From Amaranthus tricolor (lineage: Eukaryota > Streptophyta > Magnoliopsida > Caryophyllales > Amaranthaceae), in NCBI RefSeq assembly GCF_026212465.1, contig NC_080049.1:16134902-16198901 (forward strand): DNA of 64,000 bases. The letters are read 5' to 3'. The translations under genes were made by a program, and so were the position numbers. The notes under the pieces are model-generated. The model was given only the letters and a program-made list of their open reading frames with translations, made no database searches and had not been told where the DNA came from. This document shows positions 24,721 through 38,186 of the stretch, in pieces. The stretch's first letter is position 1; each line of letters begins with the position of its first letter.

Positions 24721-26157
24721 TTATTGACATAAACCGATCTCAATTGAAGCTTGTTCAACTGAAACCATACTCATGGCTTTAGTGAAAAAATCAGCCAAAT
24801 TGAACTTGGTGTTAACATAGTCAAGAGTTATGACCCCATGAATGATAAGATCTTGCACTAGACTGTGTCTATGAGCAATGTGTCTCGACTTACCATTATA
24901 CACTTGACTATAAGCTCTTCCCAAAGCCGTTGTGCAATCCGAATGAATTGCCACCGGTGAAATTGGCTTTGGCAACAAAGGTATCTCAAACATGAGATTC
25001 CTTAACCACTCCGCTTCATTTGCCGCCGAGGCGAGTACAATGAATTCTGCAGACATAGTGGAATCTGCTATTACCATTTGTTTCTTGGAAGCCCATGAAA
25101 TGGCACCTCCCCCATAAATAAACACCCAACCACTAGTTGAAGAATTATCCTCTTCATTAGTGATCCAACTTGCATCGGAATAACCTTCCAAAATAGGAGG
25201 TTCACCACTATAAATATACCATAATTTATGGTTCCTTTCAAGTATCGTAATACTCTCCTTATCACCAACCAATGTTGGGGACCCGGGGCACTCGTAAATC
25301 TACTCAATTTACCAACCGCAAATGCTATGTCTGGCCTTGTACATGTTATAGCATACATCAAAGATCCAATAATCTTTGCATACTCTAATTGAGAAATTGG
25401 TTTTCCGGTATGCTTGGTAAATTTCATACCTTGCTCCATGGGACTTGAGATTGGTGTCGAATCTTGCAATTTAAACCTATTAAGCACTTTATCAATGTAG
25501 TGAGTTTGACTGAGCATAATACGACCACCATCTCTTTTGATCTTTATGCCTAAGATCACATAGGCCTCCCCCATATCCTTCATTTGGAAGGATTTAGACA
25601 AAAAAATCCTTTGTCTCTTGGATATGTACTATACTAGTACCAAAGATGAGCATGTCATCCACATATAAACAAATGATAACTCCATTGCCATGGTTATCAA
25701 ATTTGCTATAAACGGATTTATCCGGTTGATTCAACTTGAATCCATAGGACAATATAGTTTCATCGAACTTTTGATGCCATTATTTTGGTGCTTGTTTAAG
25801 TCCATATAGTGACTTAACAAGTTTACACACCTTATTTTCTTGTCCTTTCAAAATAAACCCTTTGGGTTGTTTCATGTAAACTTCCTCACCTACCTTACCG
25901 TATAAGAATGCGGTTTTCACATCCATTTGATGGACCTCTAGATGATAAATTGTAGCCAATGCTACCAACAACCTAATGGTGGTTATTCTTGCAACTGGTG
26001 CATATGTATCAAAATGATCAATACCAAGCTTTTTTCTAAAGCCCTGTGCCACTAAACGGGCCTTGAACTTATCAATAGTTCCATCAATTTTCATCTTCTT
26101 GCGGAAGATCCACTTGCAACCACTTGGTTTACAAGTCGGTGGGAGATCTACTAATAC
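24721..26157 (-). pseudogene. pol (RT-RH): Copia reverse transcriptase and RNase H
   Basis: The RT of this Ty1/copia polyprotein starts with KFKARLVAQGFRKKLGIDH and VHQMDVKTAFLYGKVGEEVYM (25780-26094), has a TAA stop where Gln is expected in QAPKQW (about 25777), and continues with the catalytic LYVDDMLIFGTS (about 25640-25675). KSFQMKDMGEAYVILGIKI, SQLEYAKIIGSLMYA and TCTRPDIAFAVGKLSRF follow. RNase H (24721-25272) has GYSDASWITNEEDNSSTSGWVF, STMSAEFIVLASAANEAEWL and HSDCTTALGRA, ending in QASIEIGLCQ. A frameshift near 25270 joins RT to RNase H. Domain identity is clear; the polyprotein is inactivated. Confidence 0.92.
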
Positions 26158-27190
26158 TCAAGTATTATTCCCCATGATGGATTGCATCTCATCATCTATT
26201 GCCTCTTTCCAAAAGGCACTATCTTGTGATGCCATAGCATCACTAAAAGTCAATGGGTCTCCTTCCACATTAAATAAATATGGAACACTAGAGGATATTT
26301 TATCTCTAGTTCCTTCAACCAAATATACATGGAAATCTGGTCCAAAGCTTTTGGCTTTCCGTTGTCTCTTACTCCTTATAGGTTTAATTTCAATATTCTC
26401 TTCTTCATCATCTAGTTGTTGATTTGTATCAACATCTAGAGGGGGTTCTGGTTGATCATTATCAATACTTTCTTCGGTACTAAGTTGTAGATTCTTTTGT
26501 CTACTCAATTATGAGAATCTATTCTCATCAAAAATGGCATCCCTAGACTCAATAATCGAGTGTATCGATATGTAGTCATTTTGTTCTATTACATAGAACC
26601 TATAAGTTTTGCTATGTTGAGCATAACCTATAAAGATGCATTCCAAACCTCGTTCACCGAGTTTCTTTCTTTTGTTTCCGGGCAATCTGACTACGGCCCT
26701 ACATCCCCAAACTTTAAGATTACTTAAGTTTGGTTTTCTTTTATACCAAAGTTCATAAGGTGTTTCCTTATTGGTTCTTGTAAGAACCCGGTTAAGAATG
26801 TGACAAGCCGTCAACATTGCTTCACCTCAAAATCCTTCACTCAAACCGGAGTAGGATAACATGGTATTCACCATCTCTTGAAGAGTTCGATTCTTCCTTT
26901 CTGTCACACCATTGGATTGTGGTGCATAACTAGCAGTGGTTTCATGAATTATACCCATAGATTGGAAATACGTAGGATCATAATATTCTCCTCCCTTATC
27001 GATCCTCAATCTTTTAAGATTACGTCCAATTAGTAATTCAACTTCATTTTTATATATCTTAAAAGAATTAAGAGCTTCATCTTTTGCATGTAACAAGAAC
27101 ACATAACAAAACTTGGAATAATCATAAATAAAAGTAATCACATACTTCTTATTGCCTAATGATGGTGTACTATGAAAATCACATTAATCA
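26158..27190 (-). pseudogene. pol (INT): Copia integrase and linker
   Basis: The integrase core has FIYDYSKFCYVFLLHAKDEA (first Asp region), KRLRIDKGGEYYDPTYF (second Asp region) and YAPQSNGVTERKNRTLQEM (catalytic Glu), at 26827-27141. After a stop (near 26825), MLTACHILNRVLTRTNKETPYELWY and KVWGCRAVVRLPGNKRKK (26509-26817) give the C-terminal GKGY-type region of copia integrases. The linker to RT (26158-26508) ends in a variable acidic stretch, then SFGPDFHVYLVEG. It is closely related to the copy at 53666-54400. Confidence 0.88.
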
Positions 27191-27640
27191 CTATGTACCA
27201 AATCTAAAATATCAGATTTTCTTAAAACACTTTTGAAAGGTGTTCTAGTGATTTTATTCAACATGCATGTTTTACAATTATGAGATTGTTGTGGACAAAA
27301 AGGAATTAAATCATGCTTAGACATAAAAGAAACTTTATCAAAATTCACATGTCCCAATCTTAAATGTCAAAGATAATGCAAATCATCAAATATATTACTA
27401 ACTAGGATCATCAATATTATACACATAGTTTTTATATACAAGAGAAAGCTTAAATAAATTACATTGTAAATAAGCACGTCCTATAAACAAGTTTCCTTTA
27501 GAAATTATACATCTATGGGCTTCAAATACTAATTTGTAGCCCATTCGATTTAATACGAAACCCAATACTAACTTGGTGAAATTTGAAGTGAGTTCCTTAA
27601 CACTTGTGATGATGAAGAAATTATCACAATAGATTATTAC
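27191..27640 (-). pseudogene. Copia pre-integrase region fused to gag start (large deletion)
   Basis: On the minus strand the gag N-terminus (KELTSNFTKL, about 27590) runs straight into VLGFVLNRMGYKLVFEAHRCIIS (about 27500-27570), which in copia element 2 lies at 54720-54800, after the protease. Most of gag and the protease are therefore missing. The remaining frame leads to the H..H..C..C pre-integrase zinc region near 27260-27380, with stops. Confidence 0.75.
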
Positions 27641-27959
27641 AATAATGTTGTATTACAAATATGTGTTACAAGATAAATCTACACTATATGTAATCCTTTG
27701 TATATGGCTTTGAACTCTTGTTGAATCACCAAGGAGACGATGAAGATATGGTTGCGACAATCAAAGAAGTCGCTCGAAAACTTGATATGAGTCAAAGGCG
27801 TTCATGCACTTTCCTATTGTGATATTTCTCCCACATAGGTGCTTGGGATGATAAATGAAATTCACAATGAGATACAATCCACACAATAAAATCCTAGCGC
27901 AAGGAAATTGCAATAGTAAATACAAGTGTTGTGGTGAATTAAGAACTTTGATGATTTTG
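27641..27959 (-). other. 5' leader of copia element 1
   Basis: Non-coding, between the 5' LTR and the gag start. It is colinear with about 55880-56200 of copia element 2 ('ctcgaaaacttgatat', 'ttgtgatatttc'), so it is conserved within the family. No standard TGGTATCAGAGC primer site could be identified on the minus strand. Confidence 0.6.
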
Positions 27960-28365
27960 AGAGTTAATTACTCTCTCAATATTATCTCATTAAAGGAAGA
28001 ACAAGAATGGGAGTATTCTTAAGGGAGAAATAAGAAATGATATGGAGATGGGATGGAATGTCCCTTGGCATGCAACCTCTATTTATAGAGCTATGCATGA
28101 AACAATACCTCCTTTTGAAACAAAAGTGTTTCACCAAACAAAGCTTTTTCACCAAGCAAAGCTTATGAAACAAAGTAATGTTTCACCAAGCAAAGTTTAT
28201 GAAACAAAGGTAATATTTCACCAAGCAAAGCTTATGAAACAAAGTAATGATTCATCAAATTTGAGGCATTTAATTTGGACTTATAATATATTTATTTAAG
28301 TCCCACCACTATACTAAGTATATAGTATATAGAAATCTAAGTTTATATACTCTAAATGTTCAACA
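27960..28365 (-). repeat. 5' LTR of copia element 1
   Basis: It matches the 3' LTR at 23766-24168, including the TATA box (minus strand, about 28079-28090) and the three units of about 34 bp. On the minus strand it starts TGTTGAACATTTAGAG. The next five bases outside are 'cacct'; no copy of this is found at the other end. Confidence 0.85.
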
Positions 28366-29739
28366 CACCTGCCCCCACAACATCCCACCACCAGCACCCA
28401 TAAGAAACCCCTATTGCTGCAGCATCCCACCAGCTACTCGTAGTAAAGCTCATGTGATAACGCAGGCCAGTGGACCATCGCATTTTAGTGTTTAGACAAT
28501 CAGCTACTCGTAGTAAAGCTCTGCTTTTTCTCTTCATTACTTCGTACGACTCAATTATACTGAGTGAATTATACTCTGAATTATACTCCTCAACTCCTGT
28601 CGCTTTGAGTCCATGTGATTCATGACCAACTCGCATGGTATTCCTAAATCCTAATGATAATGGAATTATCAATAGCATGTGATACTTAAATAACTCCATC
28701 AGAATTTCCAAGGTGATCCTCGTACATAATTCGATCAAATCAACATTAAAAACAGTACCTTGGACACTGCACTAGCACTCTTGAACAATACTCTATCTTA
28801 TATCCCTTTTCAGATTTCCCCCAAGCACCCAAAAATATATTCAACTTAGATACACAAAAAAAAAAAAAAAGCAATAAAAAGAACCAGAATCTCACTAGCA
28901 AAAACATAACATGGCACTAATATGTTTGAAATAACAACTAGTTTGAATTGGAAAGAGACTGATTTTTGGAATCATCTAAAATTTTATTCTATAAATCAAT
29001 AAGATAAGTCAGCTCCCTGAGCTAATTTAAATTATTAGTCCTTGCGTAAAAGAGAAAGGAGAGAAGTGAAATAATAAGAAATACGATATCAAAGGAGTAA
29101 AGATCGGAAAAATATAACCGTACCTCTTTTAAAAGAAATTCATGAATGGAGTTCCAAAACAATTAAAGTGATAACCGTATCTAAGTCACTAATAATCAAA
29201 GCTAAGACCCTTTTTCATTTTTCATTTTTTTTTCTTTTTATTAGGTTTTGAAAATGTTATTAGTATTGTCCGGCTGATCATATAAGAGTTTGGTAAAGAT
29301 CAGGGTAACACATCAGTTCGAATGTTACTAACAACAGGAGCATAAAGCGACTGCCCTGAACAAAAAGCTATGTATTAGATGGTTAATACTGAGCTGCATT
29401 TCTTCTTGAAATCCCAAACACCACTTCCTTTCAATGTTTTTGTATGCTTCAAAAAATAAATATCAATTGCCAAATCACAAAATTTCTGCCTTTTGTAGAT
29501 GCACACTATCTTTTGCAGTAATATCTCTGACTCCCATTATTCACCTATCTACTAACATATCAAATAGCGACATTCATCCAAAAATCCTTCAATTTAAAAC
29601 TCTTAACTAAAAATGATATATATTTAGAAACAGAAGGGACACTGCCTACAACTTCATAAAACATTATCAGAAACTATATCAGAAACTATATGAAAAGACC
29701 TATTTGACAGATAAGTAAAACTCTGAGGGTACATGCGGT
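28366..29739. other. Stretch without recognisable genes
   Basis: It holds a 20-bp direct repeat 'agctactcgtagtaaagctc' at about 28431 and 28502, and an A-run at 28857-28872. The minus-strand open frame at 28352-28738 has no motif I recognise and overlaps the copia LTR edge. It may include the downstream part of the CACTA element to the right; no CACTA terminus was found. Confidence 0.5.
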
Positions 29740-31537
29740 TCAACATCCACAATAGAAATAAAAGAGAGCTTCATGAGACGCACCAAAAGCAGTTTTTGTC
29801 AAAATGGGGCGTTGACCAAGCCAAGGGAAATTCAATTCTAAGACGGCATCATAAACCAACAAGGAGCAATTAAGCGAGAAAGTGCTAACCTCATGATTAA
29901 TAGTGTTTAGTGTTGCTTCTGCAAGATCCAATATTTATGATGAAACATTTCCATTGCAAATGGCCTTTAGAACTTCTGCTTATCTAGAAGTACTTGACTT
30001 GAAGGAAGCTAGAATAGCCCGATTTTCAGCTCTTAAGCTCTCTATTTCGACATTTAGATTATTTGCTAGCTCATGTCTTTCACGGCTTACCAAACTTCGA
30101 GGTCCAAACACATCAATTTTCTTCACACCAAAGCCATAGTTCAAAGGACGCTTTGGAGTTTATCTCCATACATAAGGTCATTGAAAACCGAGTTTTCAAT
30201 CTCCACTTGAGATTTGGAAGAAGAAGCAAGTTGTTCATCAAACTTAGCCTTTGCCTTCTCCTGCAAACAATATGAGTAATGATTAAAGGTTTCTCATTAT
30301 ATAGACATTTAAATAAAATTTTCCATTGATGAAATATAATATGATTGCTTTATATTCCATAAATTGTCCAGAAATTATTCCCTCTTTGAAGCTCCAATCC
30401 TTCTTCGTATAAACGGTTTCATAAAACTTCAACTCACTAATTGTTTCTTTTGATATTTCCTACAAATATAGATAAGTCCTCCTTTAAAACACTTAGTAGA
30501 ACAAAAAAAATCTAGTCTATTGGCTACTTGAAGAAAAAAACTCATACAAAGACAGCTCTTCCATTAGCAAAGCTTGTAGCACCACTGGTGTGTGAATGAG
30601 CAGTGAATGAGCATTAGACACGCGTGCTTTTTTACCAATTTTTGAGTATTTTTGATTCAACAAAAAAATTAATGTTAGCTGCAATTGCATTTCTCAAACG
30701 TAAGATGTCAAAAAAAAATTATATAGGTTTTGAGGTCTTTTATATAGACACAGTTGTGCTTCTATCTGGTTCTATGTTTGATTCTTCATCCTCATTTGAT
30801 CTTGCATTCTCATCGTGATTAGGCATTCCTTTTGTTGGTGAAGGTGGTGGTGAAAGATTAATGGAAGGTGAAGAATGCACCCTAAGTTGTGGTTTTACGC
30901 AAATGAGAAGTGGACATAGATTGTTGTGCTGGCGGAGGATTAATAGAAGGTGGAGAATGCACCCTAGAAGTTATGGTTTTACGCACATGAAAACTGGACA
31001 TAGATTGTTGTGTTGGTGGAGGATTAATAAAAGGTTGAGAATGCACCCTAAAAGTTGTGGTTTTACGCACATAAGAAGTGGACATGGATTGTTGTGCTGG
31101 CCGGGGATTAATGGAAGGTGGAGAACGCACCCTAGAAGTTGTGGTTTTACGCACATGAGAACTGGACATAGATTGTTGTGCTGCTTTACAAGAAGATTGT
31201 GGCAAAATAGTATCTCCCATAGTCTTTTGCAATGCTTGGTGTATAGGCCACCTAGGTTGATCTAGTGGTGGTATTTCAGGCGATTTTCTTGCAACGACTT
31301 GGGATTTAGGTGGATGTGATGGCTTAGGAAGGGGTATTTGAGGGATTGAAGGTTGTGATGTCATAATTTGTGATGATTCGGATGCCTTTAATGTTGGAGA
31401 GGGGAATGGTCCCTATTTATTTGAAACCTTGCCTGATAGTGTAGGTGACTTGGGTGACTCTGTCGATTCAATCCTAGATTTTGATATGTTCACATTCCCA
31501 TGAATATCTCTAAATGCTCGTTTACTTCGAAAACTCA
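29740..31537 (-). pseudogene. CACTA second protein: 28-residue repeats plus Transposase_24-like C-terminus
   Basis: The start is set at ATG 31535-31537 (MSFRSKRAFRDIHGNVNISK). An in-frame TAG follows after SGKVSNK, then a Ser/Pro/Thr-rich part with four 84-bp repeats (30869-31200) encoding RKTTTSRVHSPPSINPPPAQQ-type 28-residue units. A 2-bp deletion in the last repeat shifts to SNEDEESNIEPDRST. Downstream exons are suggested at 30370-30470 (ETVYTKKDWSFKEG) and 29890-30260, where YGFGVKKIDVFGPRSL and RERHELANNLNVEIESLRAENRAI resemble the C-terminal GLGFGVTP plus coiled-coil part of Ptta/En/Spm Transposase_24 proteins. It lies downstream of the transposase on the same strand, the usual CACTA order. 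The exon structure is inferred. Confidence 0.6.
30869..31200 (-). repeat. Four tandem 84-bp coding repeats
   Basis: Units start near 30869, 30950, 31035 and 31117, each holding 'gaatgcaccctagaagttgt' and 'ggacatagattgttgtg' with small changes. The first is 2 bp shorter. The period is a multiple of three, so the repeats lengthen a low-complexity protein segment without shifting the frame, apart from the 2-bp deletion. Confidence 0.85.
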
Positions 31538-31787
31538 TTCTTAGCACTTGTGTTGCATGATTTAAACAAACCAATATCTAAATAGAACAACTGTAATTCA
31601 AGCTTTAAATTAAATATAATTTGAAAATTTAATAAATGCTTCTAGTAAGTTACAAAGTACAAAACGAGACAAATACTCACCTTAACTCGAATTGTTGTAC
31701 ATATAATAATGAATAATATATATAAAAAATGCTTCATAAGAAAAAATCACCATGAAAACAATCAAAGAAAGAATCTAAAATTAATTT

Positions 31788-34700
31788 TTAATTACACTTT
31801 AAGGTTTGTCGTCTAATCAAACAAGTCTCTAGGTTTAGTCGTACCAACATGGGACCATCCTTTTCTTTTTTCATCTTTAATATAAAATACTTTTTTTCCT
31901 TGACATGAAATACAAAAGGATCATCATGCAAATGGTGGCCAGTATGCATCAATTTAGAGAAATTGACACATACACCCCCATATGCATATGTGTTATATGC
32001 CCGTATGAATGTCCACCCAATCGCATTGGAATAACACAACTTTGTATGCTCCATAATAATTCAACTCAAATATCTCTTTCACTTTTCCATAGTGTGCCTC
32101 TACATCTACTTCAACCATAATTTCGGTGTTTTGTGTTTTCAACTTTAAATCACGATCCAAAACAAGGAACTTATATCCATTGATCATGAATCCTTTAAAT
32201 TTTTTGGAATGACAACTCAATCCATCGGCTAAAACGTTTCTTAGCTTTCCAACTTCTATACTTGTGTCGAAGCAACGAGCCTACCATGACACAATGTTGA
32301 TTGATTACAAACATATTTATATGTTTAGTTGGTATTATAAATAACGTTATAAGAACAAAATTAACATGACTTCGCAACCATTCTCCAAATTCATTGATTA
32401 TCCACTCAGTTTTGTCGCTCTCATCGATCGAACCATGTATATTATTCATTTGTCGTTTTTCAAGCAAAAACTCAATTCAAGGAAAATTGAAGTATATTAT
32501 AGTCATGTATTATTGTCTGTAAGTATAAAAGTTAAATAAACATACTAGCTACTTAGTCCAAAACGTCATTCATCTTCTCTGAGTGAAGAAAAACATAACG
32601 ATGAGCTTGTTTTAAACTTTTATCATTAAGGCGTACATGAACCTCCTTTTCGACCACTTGACCACCAGAATTAAACAAATAATTGCTAGAACATGAAGGA
32701 TTATCATCAATTCATGCAGGTCTATTGAAAACAGTCTCAACACGTTCAAGTAATCTAGAACAAAATGTGATCGTCTCCTCCAACTTATAACCTTCAGCAA
32801 TTGATCCTTCTGGTTGTGCTTTATTACTTACGTATAATTTCAAATGGGACAAGTACCTTTCAATAAAATCATTTATGATTATAATATTGATAAAAAAAAC
32901 TTTATCATAAAAGAAAAAAGAAAAATTTGTATGAAATGTACCTCTCATTAGGATACATGCATCTATATTGTACTGGTCCACCAAGCCTAACCTCCTCCAC
33001 TAAGTGAATCAGTAATGAACCATACTTGTGAAAAATATTAGCAAAAACTCTATTTCCGTTTCACATAGGATTAAAATAATCCTTTCTTCAAGAGAATGCA
33101 ACTCACTTAAATGTTGAGTTGTGGAGCACAAAGATTTGAAGAAGGAGGATAGGTTAGCGAGCAAATCAATCACTTTGGTCGAGTTTGAAGCTCTTAAAGC
33201 AATAGGAAGGATATCTTGCATAAAGACATGGTTTTCATGACTTTTAAGATTGAGCAACTTTCTTTTCTGAAAGTTCACACATTTAGAGAGGTCTGAACTA
33301 TATCCATCAGGGACCCTAATTTTGTGCACAACTTTTAAGAACCTATCTATTTCTTTTAAATTCATAGAATATGAAGCATCTAACATTATTAGCTCTCCTT
33401 TAGAATTGAGTTTAAGCCAAAGTTCTTTCTTTATCCCCAATTCTTTGAGAGCTTCCCTACTTTTCACACCATCTATACTTTTCTGCATGTCCAAAATAGT
33501 GGCTAAAATATTATCACATACATTCTTTTCGATGTGATCACATCTAGACTATGTCGTAGAAGATTATGTTCCCAATATTCCAAATCAAAAAGGATGCTTC
33601 TCTTTGTTCCAAAAACATTATCATTATCATTATCATCATCATCATCATCATTATTATCTCCACCATCATCATTTCCTTTCCCACCTTCACGATCTCTAGG
33701 TCTTTGCTTTCTTTTCTTCTTTTTATTCCCTACATTTCTTGCCTTTCCATACATATATCCAACTTTAACTTTCTCTCTCTCTCAAAATCTCAGTTCTATT
33801 TGGACGTGTCGGAGCATTGCCATGCTCTTCAATTCCATCAAACTTTTCACTCTCAAATCTATACGGGAGATTTGTACATAACTATTTTCAATGCCCCACA
33901 TAACAAATCTTTCCCCTAAATCTATAACAAGGTGTGAAATTTGTGCAATATGGACATGCTTTATATCCTTTAGTGCTCAAACTCGATAGCATTGCATAAG
34001 CAGGAAAGTCATTAATAGTCCAAAGCAAAGCCGCTTGCAAATTAAATCTTTCACGTTTATAAGCGTCGTATGCATCAACCCCACTCCACAACAATTGTGA
34101 TTCCTTCACTAAGGGTTGTAAATAAACATCAATGTTATTTCTAGGACTCGATTTTCCTGGAATAATCATGGATAAAATGAACGAAGATTGTTTCATGAAT
34201 AACCATAGTGGTAGGTTATAAGGAATCAACACCACAGGCCATGTACTATAAGTTGAATTCATCAAATGATATGGATTAAACCCATCACTTGCAAGACCTA
34301 GTCAACACTACGAGGATCTAATGCAAAATCATCATATTGTTCATCAAAGCGTTTCCATGCTAAGCCATCGGCCGGATATCTTAGCTTCCCATCATCCTCT
34401 TGTTCCGAATGTCTTTTCTTATGCCATCTCATATCTTCCGCTGTTTTAAGTGACATGTACATTCTTTTAAGTCTAGGAATAAGAGGAAAGTAGCGTATCA
34501 CCTTTGCTGAAATACCTATCCTACACATAAGTGTACCATCTCTACCCTGGACCATCTTCCAACTCGATGCCCAACAAACATAACACTTATTTTCCTCTAA
34601 AAATTCACCCCAGAACAAAGAACAATCATTCGGACAAGCGTGAATCTTTTCATACTCTAAGCCTAAGTCTTTTATCATTTTCGTACTTCCACAATAATTA

Positions 34701-35310
34701 TTTGGAAAATCCATCATTTGGGGGAAGACATCTAATTGAAGTTTAAGGTTGATTCAATGAACAAATGATGCATACATTTCTAAGTGAAATAATTGTAGAA
34801 GATGAGACAATTTTGAAAAACTTTTGCATCCCTCATAAAGTGGCTTGTTAGACAACTTAAATAACTTCTTATATTTGTCATCTTCGATGGAGGTTGAATC
34901 ATTAGTCAAAACCTGAAAATACTCCTCAATATATTCATCATTTTCTTGATCATCAAAATGCATGTCATCAACACCAAAAGTTGATTTTAAAAGTCCATTC
35001 ATATCATCTTGGCCTAGTGAAGCTAATGTGTTATCCTCATATCCTTGGCTAGTACTCACTTCATCATTCACAATTCAATTAATTACCATGAAAAAACCAT
35101 TTTTTGTATGGCTTAAAAAAATCCTTTGAACAAAATATGCGTATCTACTTGGTTTATTGGAAACCACTTCTCATTTTTCCATTTTTTGTATGGACAAAGA
35201 ATTTCTCCCTCAATATGACCTACCTTAGCAAAGTCTATTAATTTCATGCAACCAGTAACATAGTCAGGGTGACCGGTGACCAATAGGTAAGTCAACCCAG
35301 CTTGTATCTA
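31788..35310 (-). pseudogene. CACTA transposase (TNP2/Transposase_21 type), degraded
   Basis: Read 5' to 3' on the minus strand. The Transposase-associated N-terminus (35113-35310) has SWVDLPIG then, after a frameshift, DYVTGCMKLIDFAKVGHIEGEILCPYKKWKNEKW; the expected ATG is ATA. GCKSFSKLSHLLQLFHLE (34754-35071), LGLEYEKIHACPNDCSLFWGE and KVIRYFPLIPRLKRMY (34298-34717), STWPVVLIPYNLPLWL, NIDVYLQPLV and WTINDFPAYA (33888-34265), and YWEHNLLRHSLDVI (33503-33754, with an Asp-rich insert) follow. DUF4218 (33009-33494) shows NLKSHENHVFMQDILPIALRA. The tail has DUF4216-like FVFHVKEKKYFILK (31788-32220). Stops and frameshifts separate nearly every block. It would cut CACTA ends if intact. Confidence 0.88.
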
Positions 35311-36965
<1,655 letters not shown>

Positions 36966-37422
36966 GTCAGAATGCCTACTTCTAAAGCAAGTAGTGACAA
37001 GAGCTCTATGAGCAATCGTCTTGGTATGCATAATCTTCCAAACTTCCAAAGGTGAAAAGAAAATAGAAACTACTAGATGTATAAAGAACATACTCCACAC
37101 TTTAACCAAAATGTCAAAGACAAGATTAATTAGAACGGCCAAAATAAAGAACATAACACATATTATACTAAAATAAACAGGTCATTTGCAAAGACATTCT
37201 ATTTGTTGTTCTACTCCTCGGTTCATATGCAATATACTTTTTTCATGGTCCTCACAGTAGTAGCCATAACATCACACTGCTTCAAAGAATGCGTACCATT
37301 ACTGCTATTTATTCCCATTACAATTACGGTACCTGCACACACCAGTCATCGACCGTGTAGCAGGTTGTACATATCATTTCTAGGACAGATAGAACACTTG
37401 CACATAGAATGACCACTATAGA
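36966..37422. other. No recognisable gene
   Basis: Sequence downstream of the last MCM6 donor. The start may be the relic of the following intron. The next MCM6 exon (expected YNVALPPAILSRFDL-like) was not found. Confidence 0.5.
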
Positions 37423-37722
37423 TCAACACACTAAGCAACAACAACACCTTTCTATAACATATTGCAGCACTAATAATTTCTCTTCGATTTGGCATCCAAA
37501 ATCTACACACAACGTATTCCTTTGACAGAATAAACTACACCAAGCTCTGACCTGTGTAGTCCTCCCCTTGCACGATAACGCATTCCATGCATCTACGTGC
37601 GATCGATGTCGAATCAGGAAGTTCTTATCGGCAGTCCTCCGATTAATGGCATGTAGTGTAGCTTGGGTGTCACAAGCATCCGGAATAGGATGCTCCAAAC
37701 CAAACTGGCGCATGACACGATT
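37423..37722 (-). pseudogene. Plant mobile domain (PMD/MAIN-like) fragment
   Basis: The minus-strand frame reads (RV)MRQFGLEHPIPDACDTQATLHAINRR..., then LIRHRSHVDAWNAL. The order 'V-RQFG--Q-IP--CDT---LHAI-RR' and 'H--HV--WN' is typical of the plant mobile domain found in MAIN-type proteins and in transposon-derived genes. The downstream 60 residues (CKGRTTQVRAWCSL...) do not fit the family, so the frame is probably shifted. At the other end it is cut by the copia element at 37722. Whether it comes from a host gene or a MULE-like element cannot be told. Confidence 0.6.
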
Positions 37723-38186
37723 GAATTAACGCCTAGTAAAACACTTCACAAGTGATCGAGCCAAAATTGATATCGCTACGGATTTGAATCAAATGACTCT
37801 TAGAACCACTCGAAGATAAGTTACACACAAAATTAATAACACAAACTCATTAACCTGACACATTAAAGGTCGTGTCTGTATCTTATTCATAAGTTTATCA
37901 TAGTCAATTATGCCAATCATGACTACCTAAAGCGGCCACACTTCAATCTTATATAGGTAGGTTCTCATTATGTACAAAACATATCCCCGTGAAACGGATA
38001 CAACATCAATAGATCTTCAACTCTTGATCTTGGGAACTTTCAATGGACGACTACCTCGTTCATCACTATCCAAAGCAACGATGGTTCATTAGAACTTATT
38101 GCTTACAAAAATCAAAAGGAGTTTTACCACATTGAATTCAAGACACGATGTTACTCATGTGTGAATTGGGCTTTTCCAAATGACTT
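37723..38186 (-). other. 3' untranslated region of copia element 2, truncated
   Basis: It is homologous to 24255-24720 in copia element 1. It stops abruptly at 37722 against the plant-mobile-domain fragment, so the 3' LTR and polypurine tract of this copy have been deleted. Confidence 0.7.
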
